Source of the DNA: Argentina anserina
Taxonomy: Eukaryota; Streptophyta; Magnoliopsida; Rosales; Rosaceae
NCBI RefSeq assembly: GCF_933775445.1
Contig: NC_065877.1
Coordinates: 22,444,001 to 22,508,000 of the forward strand
Direction: 5' to 3'
DNA length: 64,000 bases
Shown one piece after another: positions 27,608 through 37,799 of this stretch; positions within the stretch are counted from its first letter, which is position 1; every line of letters begins with the position of its first letter. The translations under genes and the position numbers were made by a program. The notes under the pieces are model-generated. The model made no database searches and was not told the DNA's origin. It saw only the letters and a list, made by a program, of their open reading frames with translations.

Positions 27608-28086
27608 TCCTACAATTAAATTTTGATATGATCATTAAATATATATCTCATATGCAGTAGAGTCTTCTATTGTAGGTCGAATGATATACTTTTCATTCCA
27701 AATTTTTTTATATGGATGTATTGCTTTACATCATTAATAGTGCTATTTCCGAACCATGTATACTAATTTTAAAAACTTGAGCAACCTCAAATACTTCAGA
27801 ATAAAATCTGAAAATTTATTAATAATCCAACGGTAATCAAAATAAGTCTCATACATAGAAATCCAATTTCAACAAATTATTATTGAAAAAATAAACTTTA
27901 AGACCAAACCAATAGTCTAATTAAAATAAGTCATTACGCCTTCACACTCAACTTAGAAATAAATGAAAAAAAAAATTAATCAAAATCTGGAGTATCGCTT
28001 GACTTGGCATGGTCCATCTTGCCATTAAAGTCCAAGATTGTGAGGTTGACATTAGGTTCAGGACCTTCTTCCTCTATATTGTGAGC

Positions 28087-29080
28087 CTATTGTTCTCTAG
28101 ACTCTCTATACCTCTTGTAATTGGCTGCGACTCTGTTACTTGCCTGGCAGTTCTTATACCAATGAGCAGTGTTTCCACACCTATAGCAATGTTCATTGCC
28201 AACTCTTTCCCTTTTTGCTTGGGGGTTTTTCGGTGCCTTTTTCACTTTGTGACCACTAGGTCGAGTGCCACCATGGCCACTAGAACATGCACCACCTTCT
28301 TTGCGCCATACATTGGGAGGACGTCCACGGCCCATTCCACGGCCCATACTACGGCCTCCATATCCTTTTCCACGTGGGGTATTGCCCCCACGTGTGTAAG
28401 GCTCAGCACGTCCAATCCCCTTTACTTTAGGGTTCTTTCCATCATTCACCTTGCCATAGTTAGCCTCGGGAATTTTCTTTGTCCCAATAGGTCTGACATT
28501 ATTGTTCAAAAGAACTTGATCATGACGCTCAGATACTTGCAACATAGAGATCAGTTTATGGAAGGTAATGATTCTTTTGTTGTCATACTCCAACCTATAC
28601 TGGTTTGCTAGTATAAGGGCCGAAGTAGGGAAAGTGGATAGAGTTTTCTGGATCATATCATCTTCTGTGAGTTCCTTGGCACAGAAATTGAGACGTGCTT
28701 TCAGGCGCAACATATCACTGTTGAAGTCATTAACCCATTCTGTAGTCAAGTAAGCGGATTTCATTCAACTGGACAGTTAATTCTGGGAGAAAAGTGTCAT
28801 GAATATTCCCAAAACGTCCTTTTAGGGCATCCCACAGTTCTTTGGGTGTTTTCAACTGAAGGTACTCCCATACCAAGCTTTGATCAATATGCCGCCTCAA
28901 GAACATTAGGGCATTGGCTTTGGTTTTTGCCGACGGTTCATCTTTTTTGTCGGTGGGAGGATAAATGGTGGTTGTGTAGTCATTTCCCACAAACGTGGTT
29001 TCAACATCAGAAACCCAACGATGGTACTCAATTCCTTCTGAGTCCAAAATGGCTAATTCGGGTCGAGTTTGGTCAGCCAT
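28087..29080 (-). pseudogene. Copia gag with CCHC zinc knuckle
   Basis: Starts MADQTRPELAILDSEGIEYHRW and includes the capsid-like WDALKGRFGN segment. The frame shifts near 28735-28760, then continues through a basic, glycine-rich region to a canonical zinc knuckle CYRCGNTAHWYKNC (CX2CX4HX4C) near 28165-28206. It ends at 28087. The break between the two frames makes this gag defective. Confidence 0.9.
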
Positions 29081-29500
29081 CTACAAAAACAAGAGTAAAT
29101 GTTTATTAATTTCCAAGAGTGTACTTTGGATTTCGAGACCAAATTTCATGGTGGTCACATATTTTCTTTCGATGCTTTTTGTGAAAATGCTTTATCACAT
29201 AGTTACGTTATAAAACTTTGTAAAACGCATGATTTTCATTATCATGAAAATAATATATAAGTCGTGCTAAAATAATAATATTGATATTAAGAACCTATGA
29301 AACATGCATATATTAATTATTAATTATTAAGTACCGATCTGGGCTGCTGGTCTCGCCGATCGGAGGCGAGCGGTTGGTCACGCCGATCGGAGGCGCATGT
29401 GCTGCTTGGGAGCGGTGACGGAAAAAAAAACTAGGGTTTTCAAATTTTTTGTGTGTGTTTTGGCCAGAATACTCAGAGGAAAGCTAACGTGCTGATAACG

Positions 29501-29729
29501 TGTAGAAGTGAAAATGGAATTGGTCTACTCGTCATATTACGAACCCCTTTATATAGGGAAAATATTACATGGAAAGATATCAATCAGTTTAATGGCAATG
29601 AATAAGAATTGTCCGTTACATAATTTTTATCCGTAATTAACTATATATTAAATACTGATTGCTCAATTGCCTCCGTCAGTTACTTTGACGAAGGCACACT
29701 AATAAGGAAATAATGTTTTTCCTTTAACA
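29501..29729 (-). repeat. 5' LTR of the minus-strand Copia
   Basis: This 229 bp LTR pairs with 23443-23671. The primer-binding site CGTTATCAGCACG adjoins its inner end (29488-29500 on the plus strand, as its complement). Confidence 0.95.
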
Positions 29730-29842
29730 ATTATCTGGCTTTAGTATAGATTATGGCATTATAAAATTTAATTTAATTTCATTTAATTATACATTTGTAT
29801 CTATACAGATTTTATAACATTTGTTAGAGACACTAAAATATT

Positions 29843-31160
29843 GAGAAATTTTTCAATCCTCTCCCGGACGATAATCACATGGTCCTCCGCTCCAATAGGA
29901 AATTGTCATGTGGAAAATTTGACACGTAGAATAACAGCCATCCAAGCCCCGTCTTTTTTGAGTTTTTCCTTCGTCGTGTTGTTTTGAGAAGGCAAGTTGC
30001 CCCAAACCGATCTTTTTCGCATCACTTCCACAAAACCAATGTAAAAATTCATAAAATTGCAGATCTGCAGGTTGATTTTTTTTTTGGTCAATCAGGTTGA
30101 TATTTTTCGGAGGATGAGTTTGTTGCAAGGAGGACGAGTTTGTTGGAGTTTGTTGCCATGGTTAAATCAAAACAAGTTTTTTTTTTCTTGAACACAGCAT
30201 GAAGAAACTCCAGATTTCATATACACCAGCATCCCATTTTTAATCCATCATCATTTCTGGGTATTCAGTTCAGAACCCAATGTTTGATTTTGATGACTAT
30301 AGAGATGAAGATGGGTATGCCCGTATGGTCTTCAACTTAGTTGATGAGGTTCTTAGTCAATTTAATAAAAATATGTACACCAATTGATAGGGTTGTTATT
30401 CAATCTCCTGGGTACATGTACATCGATCAGTTCGTGATAACCAATTATATACATACTTCGATTCATTTCAAAGATTAAAAAGAATATCAGAAGACCAAGT
30501 CATGAAGATGAGAAAAAGAATAGCATAAAGGAAGAAGGAAATGCAGAACTGGGTACCCATCAACCCTTAAACATCCGCAAAGTCTGAGATTAAATTTAAT
30601 TTCGATATTCAATTTTATGATGTTTTACATTGGTTTGTGAAAGTGGGTACGGAGAAACTGGGTTTGAGGCACAATGTTTTTCTAGAAAGAAGACAGACGG
30701 TGAAAAGAAGACGGTGCGTCGATGCTTTGGTGGTTTTTGATTTTTCTAAGAACAACGATTTATGTCCCAGCAACGGGAATGGTCAAACGAGTCGAATATG
30801 AAGATGAACCATATGGATGAAGTTGAATGCAGATGAATAGATGGACGGGTAACAAAATTAAATTTGTCAACCACCCTTTATTTGTCCACTTTGTACTCAT
30901 TCTTTTAAACTTATGTCATGTGTCTTTTCTCAACTATATTCAGATAATAATTGAGCAATTACACACATGAGATGAGTTTAAAATGGTGGGCAAATAGAGA
31001 ATGGTCAGCAAATTTGTTTCTAATGGGTAACAGAGGGACTTAACGACATAAGTCTTATTTGTTTGACACGTCATAATAATCCACATGGTGAATTTTAATT
31101 GGTTTGGAGGACCACTCAACACTGCCTATATGGCCATTCACGAAGATTGAAAAATTTCTC
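29843..31160. mobile_element. 1.3 kb element with terminal inverted repeats, class unresolved
   Basis: GAGAAATTTTTCAATC at 29843-29858 is a perfect inverted copy of 31145-31160. Weaker inverted similarity extends inward about 100 bp, including a GGTCCTCC block at each end. I could not find a convincing target duplication. No transposase is present; a short frame near 30280-30385 is unrecognised. It sits 113 bp from the edge of the minus-strand Copia. Confidence 0.65.
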
Positions 31161-32133
31161 CATAATTTTATACCAAATTTTAATCCCAAATAATGTGGCA
31201 TCGCCACCTCATCCATCATAATTTCCAACATGTAATTATGTCAATAAATTATCATTTTATGTATGTCTATAATGAATTAATCTTACTTTTTCTTAAGAAA
31301 GCAAAATGTTGTTTTCCTTTCAATGCCAAATTGATCGATCTTCAAAGTTCAAACACTCACATATGCCACTATAGTCATCCTCCTCCTCTCCATGCTGCAC
31401 GAAAATAAGAAAAGTGAAGAGAATATTCATCTAGGAAATACATATGATTATGGTTTATGGATATAGTTAGCAACCACAAAACATAAATTGGATTTGTAGA
31501 TCTACAAAAAAGGGGATTTTGATGAAAAATTGTAAGTATTTAGATCATCTCTGCAATGTGATAATCTTATTTTCGTTAGTGCTAATTAGAGTTTAGTCAT
31601 CCCGTACAATTGTTTTCTTTGTTTTCATTTAAACAATAGAGTAAAGAATTTACTGGGGTTGGATAGGTGGCTGCGAATCCTGCAATATAGCTAGAGAGGA
31701 TGAATTCTGGATTTGTAGGTTTCTATCAAGATTCAAGGCTTGAAGACCCCTTTGTTCAATTCACATAATTTTTGTTCTCCTAATAAGAGAGTAATAAAAC
31801 ATAAATTAATTACATACTCTAAATAAAAATGACAACTCAAACTGTAGGAGGTTAACTAGGGCTGATGTGGTCAATACCATGCCATTTGGGATGAGTTTTT
31901 TTGTATAACTTTTTGGGATATAAAGCATTTTCCTTTTATATAATAAAATAGAGGAGTTGTTAAAGTTGAGACTTTTTTTTTTGGCAAATTATAAAAAACT
32001 ATAATTTTCCATCATTAATTATAAAAAGGTTACCACTTATTTCTTAATTATAAGAAAAGTCATCTCAATTAATTAGAAATTAGGAAATAGTCTACAAGCT
32101 TTGATTAAAATTAGAAATTAGTTACTTTTTTGT
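31161..32133. other. Intergenic, nothing recognised
   Basis: AT-rich, with an ATTATAAAA-rich stretch at 31985-32110 next to the Copia remnant. No gene. Confidence 0.5.
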
Positions 32134-32339
32134 TGTTAGAGAATTACTCTCCGTAATCTTTCAGTGTATCTTGTCATAATTAGTATAAATTAGTCTAGAA
32201 AATGAATGATATATAATTCTTGAATCAACAAGATACTCAATGTAATACTTATATAAAGCCCTTTCTTATCAATCAATAAAGATGATGATTCTCCCTATTT
32301 GATTTGTATTGCATTCTTCTGTAACACGTTATCAGTACG
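32134..32339 (+). mobile_element. 5' LTR plus primer-binding site of a Copia-type element (remnant)
   Basis: A 193 bp unit TGTTAGAGAA..TTCTGTAACA (32134-32326) is immediately followed by CGTTATCAGTACG, nearly the same PBS as the Copia at 23443-29729. It contains the TTATATAAAG and TCAATCAATAAAG signals usual in short Copia LTRs. An AT-rich leader and a GC-rich stretch (about 32490-32990) follow, but no gag, pol or 3' LTR was found, so only the 5' end remains. Confidence 0.75.
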
Positions 32340-32489
32340 TAGTTCTAATCCTGAGTTCATAGGTTTAGAACCTTAAATTCTGAAAAAAAATATTTCTGTC
32401 ATGGAAGATTAGACAAGAAAAATTCTAAGAAATTATTCTACTGAAAAAAAATCGCAAAAAAGACGAAAAAAACAAATTTTGGTTTTTAT

Positions 32490-32995
32490 CCCCGGGCACC
32501 CAGAAATTCCCTTTGGGCACCCTCATCTTCTCCGACCAGTCGACGCGCCGGCGAGCTAGCTTCCTCCTCCGGCGTTAGCAGGGCCGTCTTCTCCTAGACA
32601 TCGCCGCTTCTGTGCGCTCGACCTCGTAGCTTGTCGAGCCTCCGCCCTAAAGCCGTGACCTAGAGTTGTCCCACGCGTCGCCGCAGGCTAGCATGAACCC
32701 ATATCGGCGGTAGGCTGATCGATGATCTAGCGCCGTCCACAGTGTCGCTACCCAAGTGCCCAGACCGGCATCAGTCGTTGGAAGCTTCTACAACTACCTA
32801 GACGTTGCCGCCGCACTTCTCCGATCTGCAAAGAACGAGCTCTGTCGCTAGCTTCTTCGTACCTAGACAAGCGACAGACCCTTAGACGTCAGACCGAGCA
32901 CCTCCGACAAATGACCAGCGTTGCATGCACGGCGACCCCCTGCCTTGCTCGACGCTAATCTGCTAGGTCTCTCCGACCACGACAGAAAAGAGGTT
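32490..32995. other. GC-rich stretch of unknown origin downstream of the Copia 5' LTR
   Basis: The base composition rises sharply here. It opens with paired GGGCACCC motifs (32494 and 32515), as does the stretch at 38071. It may be the untranslated leader or a degraded gag of the element at 32134. No coding frame with recognisable domains is present. Confidence 0.45.
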
Positions 32996-33209
32996 CTTAC
33001 TTCTGGTAAACGGTAATAATGGGGGCATGGTAATTTTACCCAGGTAAAAAAAATTATAGTCACATATACAATAATTTTATTTTAATTTTACTGTTTTTAT
33101 TTATGTGATGAATTTAAACTAACCATATGTTTTTATTTTGGTGAAATTTATCACATGACAATACAAAATCGAATGACAAGAGTCACTTTGCGACGTATAT
33201 TCATGGATT

Positions 33210-33552
33210 CAGAGGCGGAGGCATGTTAGAGCTTACTACCTCCCGTGCACCAGTAGATTATCTAATTAGTTCTTCTACAATCAATATAAATGATGGTTTG
33301 ATGTAATGGCTGGGTTCTTTTATCTATTCTTCTAGGCTATTGGTGCACTGGTTCGAATCCTTATGGCAGCAAAGTTTTTTTTTTATTGAAGATCTTACAT
33401 AATCAAGTTTGTAACTTTTTTAAATTGTTTCATCAGAAAAAAAAAACACATTTTGTAAAGAAATTACTTCAAGTTTTTTCATAACCATCCTCATTATTAT
33501 ATGGTTGAAAAATTTGTGCACCAGTAAACTAAATGTTTTGGCTCCTCCACTA
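33210..33552. mobile_element. hAT-type MITE, 343 bp
   Basis: It begins CAGAGGCGGAGGC and, read inward from the right, TAGTGGAGGAGCC. It is flanked by an exact 8 bp duplication CATGGATT (33202-33209 and 33553-33560). It is non-coding. GGTTCGAATCC at 33351-33361 looks like an RNA polymerase III B box, but no tRNA fold or A box is convincing. Confidence 0.82.
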
Positions 33553-33560
33553 CATGGATT

Positions 33561-34494
33561 CATGCATGACCGTGGAAATTAAGCAGGAGCAATATATATG
33601 TTGTTTATTTGGGAAACAAATAAGTATGTTTTAATTAACGTTGATGCTTTCATACAATTTCAATTCCTCTGAATTTTGTCTTTCATTGGGGATTTTTAAC
33701 CTCTTTTTTTTTCAACCCGATTCTTTCGCTTCTCGAGTGGTATACATGGATATGATTTCCCTGGTATCGAGTTTTCGGAGTGGCCAGGAGTGCCGATGTT
33801 ACCATCCTTAGCCATTGTGTGTAGCTACAAGTTAAAAAAAAGAAGACAAACATTGGTTTGCGACGTAAGTTGTTGTTTATACCACCGGTTTGTGACTGAA
33901 ATTGTCACTTATACCATTATGACGGAATTTGTCACAATTTATTGAATTGAGTTACCATACTATGAGACTTGACCTCCAATTCAGTACTTGGAAGTTGTAT
34001 CAGATTTTGATACATAATGAATCTTCCCTCTTGTTGACCGCAGCATGCGCCTGAAATTTGACATTTTCATGTTGGATGTGTTTATGCACCTAGTCCAAAT
34101 TAATTTCTTTTGGTGCAACATCGTTTCATTGAAAGACAGAAACATAATGGTCAAAATATACAAGAGCGAGATATGAGAAGTTCTTGAAACAAGACACTCA
34201 TTATATGGAAGAACATGAGAATATCTTCTCACTATTACGGATTATAAGCAATTATAGATTGCGGTTATAAAATGAAAAGAATGAAGTATAAAACTTCGGT
34301 TAATAGTCTGAATGACTACATATCCGTTTATTCCCAAGTTACTGTGACTAATGTTACTTAATCGATGCATTATTAAATTGGTTCATAGTCAAGACCTTAA
34401 TCTAATTGTTGGCTATAAAATTCTCATATAGTTCAAGTAAACGAACATACGAGAATGTCTCGATGCATTTATGATTTCATTACCAAAAGCAATA
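33561..34494. other. Intergenic, nothing recognised
   Basis: AT-rich sequence between a hAT MITE and the Gypsy remnant. Frames are under 85 codons and show no domains. Confidence 0.5.
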
Positions 34495-34660
34495 TGTTAA
34501 TGCACTGTAACGCATTACATATTACATGACACTACCTACATAAGTCCACGGTTTTAATTGTGGCATAAGATTGATGTCTTGTTATGACATATTTTCACTT
34601 TTTTTGTGATAATTTGTAGTGTTACACGTCATGTAATGCACTATATATTATACCGTTCTA
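34495..34660. repeat. Imperfect inverted repeat (possible small MITE)
   Basis: ATGCACTGTAACGCATTACA at the left is matched on the opposite strand near 34623-34650 (GTAGTGTTACACGTCATGTA, then ATGCACTA). The arms are short and diverged and no target duplication was found. Confidence 0.4.
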
Positions 34661-34954
34661 AAATATGGATGTTTTCACAAAGTTCGAATTGAACTAACGC
34701 TCGTCCAAGATTAGGGGAGTGGCAAACTATAACAGGTTTAAGAGCTACGGCCTTGGCGGTATCGATAAGATGTTCCGTCCACCGCCCAGTTTTACCCCTA
34801 ATGACATCAAAAATTGGTCAATCTCTTGTCTCGTCCCCTTAGCGGTATGGATTTAGTTTTTAATCCTTTGTGACTATGATGACTAGATCATCATATAGAA
34901 TCATGAGCGGTTTACATTCTCAAGTTTAAATGCCTTATGTCATTATGATTCAAG

Positions 34955-35851
34955 TCACATTTTTTTATGCATCAAGAGAGCAATTGAACCTATGAAATGA
35001 TTTTTGTCATAGTAGTTGTCTACGTTGATGAATTCACAATGATAAAAGCTCCCTTGACAAGCATTGTCAATTCTTCTTTTAGTCTCTTGGCTTGAACCAT
35101 TATAGAAGGTGCTCAACAAAAGCCACTTCTTCACACCATGATTAGGACAATTTTGCTCCATGTCCTTGAATCTCTCCCAAGACTTATGAAACAATTCCGA
35201 TGGGAACTCTTGGTAAATCATGAGGGAGTTCCTTAATGCATTACTCTTGGATGGTGAAAAGTACTTCTTGAGAAATGTGGCATTCATCACATCTCATGAG
35301 GTGATACTTGCCGCCAGAATCTTGTACAACCAACCTTTTGCTTTATCCTTCAATGAGAAAGGAAAAAGTCTTAGCCTAAGATTGTCTTCATCAATACCGT
35401 TGAGTTGGACCGTCGAGCAAACTTCATTAAATAGCTTGATGTGTTTGAATGGATTACCAGCAAAACCACCATTAAAAGCCGGTATAAGTTGCAAAGTGTT
35501 TGGCATGATATGGAAGGCATGAGCACATGCTGCTAAGACAATGAAACTTGGATGATTTGTGAAAGTGGGAACTGTATAGTCCTTCAATGGTCTTGGTGCA
35601 TCAACCATATTTTCCAAGGGAACGTTAACCATTGGTCTCATTCTATAAATAAGAGTGATGGTCTTATCGGGAATAGCTTCTTCCTTTTCACTATCCGAAA
35701 CAATAAGATCTTGAGCATCACTTGGAGTGCTTGGAGGAGATAAATGTTCTTCACTTGATTTACCAATGAGATTCATAAACACATATAACCATTCAAAGTA
35801 AAGATAAGAACACAAGTTGACACACAAAATTTGAAAATAAAACTGAAACAT
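34955..35851 (-). pseudogene. Gypsy (Athila/Tat-type) gag, truncated
   Basis: Likely start at the methionine near 35776 (MNLIGKSSEEHL). The gag domain reads NPFKHIKLFNEVCSTVQLNG, LRLRLFPFSLKDKAKGWLYK and later SWERFKDMEQNCPNHG. One in-frame TGA at 35291-35293 stands where the family normally has tryptophan (the ITSW position), so the two open frames are one gag with a nonsense mutation. The sequence ends near 34955 without nucleocapsid or pol. A tRNA-Asp-type primer-binding site lies upstream at 35976-35989. Confidence 0.88.
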
Positions 35852-35975
35852 GGCAAACGATCGATCGATCGTTTTAGGGAAAAACCTGAAAAATAGAAAA
35901 ATTTACAAACATAAGTAAAATTCTAGCTTCCCTAAAGGCAAACCGATTTAGGAATTGGATTTTACTCCGAGGTTT

Positions 35976-35989
35976 CGACAACGGCGCCA
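35976..35989 (-). other. Primer-binding site of the Gypsy element (tRNA-Asp type)
   Basis: Read on the minus strand this is TGGCGCCGTTGTCG, the PBS of Athila/Tat/Ogre-type elements. It lies upstream of the gag frame and just inside the probable LTR edge. Confidence 0.8.
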
Positions 35990-35995
35990 AAAACT

Positions 35996-37799
35996 TGTTG
36001 ACTCAGAGGTCACCCTCAAGTATAAGGGTTAAGTTATAGTGTAGGGGATTGTGAGTAAGGGATGTCGTACCCAAGGGATTGGAAAAACCCTCTCTAGCTA
36101 GGAAAACCTAAGGGATGCTAGAATAATATGTAAATGTACAAATCACAAATCAAGGCTCACAAATGAACCCAAATTCATGGTGGATATATGCAAGATGGTG
36201 TAGTGATTTAAATTTGTTTCGGATGTGGAGTTACTTTTAAAAACTAAATGACCACTTAAAATGTAAATTAGGCTATACTAAACTAGATGTGATGAAATTG
36301 ATGGAAGTTAGGACTTAAGATTTCCACTTCTAGCTTCTCTTGTGAACAATGATGCTACTAAATTGAAGGATGCCACTCTAGCTAACCAATTTCTCTCCTT
36401 GTATCCCTCTCGGGTATGACAAGGAACAATCTGCTTTGTTGGTATCAAGCAACCTCTCTCGGGTGTAGTACTTAACTACTCAATGTCATGCATATGAATT
36501 CGGTTATTTATCAAATACATTACCGTAAGTGCATAAAGTTTGGAGATGAAGAAATCATGCAAACCAACCATGCTTATCTCTACGTGATTGTAGTTCACAA
36601 CTCTAACAGGCACATATGATATGTTATCATGCTTTAAACAACTAAGGTTAATCAAGCCTTAATCATTCATCATGTCATGGCAAATAATCATATACAAATT
36701 GATTAAGTTTAAGCATGAATGTTCAACTTTTGAACTAGTATATTAGAGTGCTAATAAAAGGTGCATCAAACAAAATATTTATATCAATGTCATACAAGAT
36801 TGACTAGGGCTTTCACCCTAGCCCCAACAAATTAACTACTCAATCATAACCAAATACACAAGCTTCAACATGTTTATGAAAATCAAAGTAAAGAGAGAGT
36901 AGAGAGATGAATAATGAATATCAAGTTGAGGACATGTGGATGAACTCATGGAGATCTTGACATGGTGGTGATGGAGATCCTCAAATGATGCTAGACTCCT
37001 TTTCTTCCTCTTTGCTTGATGATGGTGTATGAAAAATAGTGGATGATGAAATGATGAAAACTTGATATTTGGGTAGATGGAAATGTTCTCTTCCTCTCTT
37101 TCTCTTGGTTTTGGTGGTGGAAATGGTGTATTTGGAGATGGTGATGATGGAGGTTTTTATAGAGGAGAATGATGGTGGAAAAAGTAGAGAAAAGTGAGAG
37201 ATAATGGTATAGTGAGTGGGGTGGTCATGGAGAAAGTGAGTGATAAAGGAAGGAAGTGGATGATAAAGAAGTGGGTGATCATGGAAGGAAGTGGGTGATC
37301 ATGGAGAAAGTGGGTGATAAATGAAGGAACATGGAAGAAGTGTGTGATCATGGAAGGAAGTGGTTGATCATGTAAGAAGTTGATGATCATGGAAGAAGTG
37401 GGTGGATGGCTAGGTAATGATGGACCTAGAGGTGATGATTATACTCAAAATTAAATCAGATTTATTTGCATATAATATATGTGTGGATTTTTTGGACAAT
37501 GAGGAGCCATGATTTTTATGAGAAAGAGAGAAAAGTGGTGTAGTTAAATCTCAACTAAAAAGATAAGATCTAGTTGTGATAGAACATTGTGTTGCTCATC
37601 CATAAAATAGGCCGGAAAATGCATGGCACCACTAAAAGTGGTGATGCTCGGAATATTGCCGGGACTTGTCGTTTTTCTCTTATTGTTAAGATATTCTATA
37701 AAACATGGAAATAAATTAGTCTAAATTAAATTAATCACATAGAATAAGTAAATTACATGTTTTAGGGCATTAGAATATATGAGAATTATGATCCAACAG
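35996..37799 (-). repeat. Probable LTR of the truncated Gypsy element
   Basis: On the minus strand the stretch would start TGTTGGATCATAATTC and end GAGTCAACA, six bases before the primer-binding site. The inner edge is well placed by the PBS. The outer edge is a guess based on the TG/CA rule, because no second LTR is present in the window for comparison. It contains GATCATGGAAGAAG-type short repeats at about 37195-37410 and no gene. Confidence 0.5.
37195..37410. repeat. GTGGGTGATCATGGAAGAA-type minisatellite
   Basis: Irregular head-to-tail units of about 20-26 bp built from GTGGGTGATCATGG and GAAGGAA. The Met-His-Phe-Leu-rich open frame across it on the minus strand is a translation of this repeat. 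Confidence 0.75.

Larger units (their letters stand above)
23443..29729 (-). mobile_element. Complete but degenerate Ty1/Copia retrotransposon
   Basis: Two 229 bp LTRs (23443-23671 and 29501-29729) have TGT..ACA ends and are flanked by an exact 5 bp duplication ATTAT (23438-23442 and 29730-29734). On the minus strand the 5' LTR is followed by CGTTATCAGCACG, the primer-binding sequence seen in many plant Copia elements. A purine tract (AAGGGGGAG) precedes the 3' LTR. Gag, integrase, RT and RNase H occur in Copia order. By hand the LTRs differ at about 14 of 229 positions (about 6%). Stops and frameshifts interrupt gag, integrase and RT, so it is dead in this copy. Confidence 0.96.
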
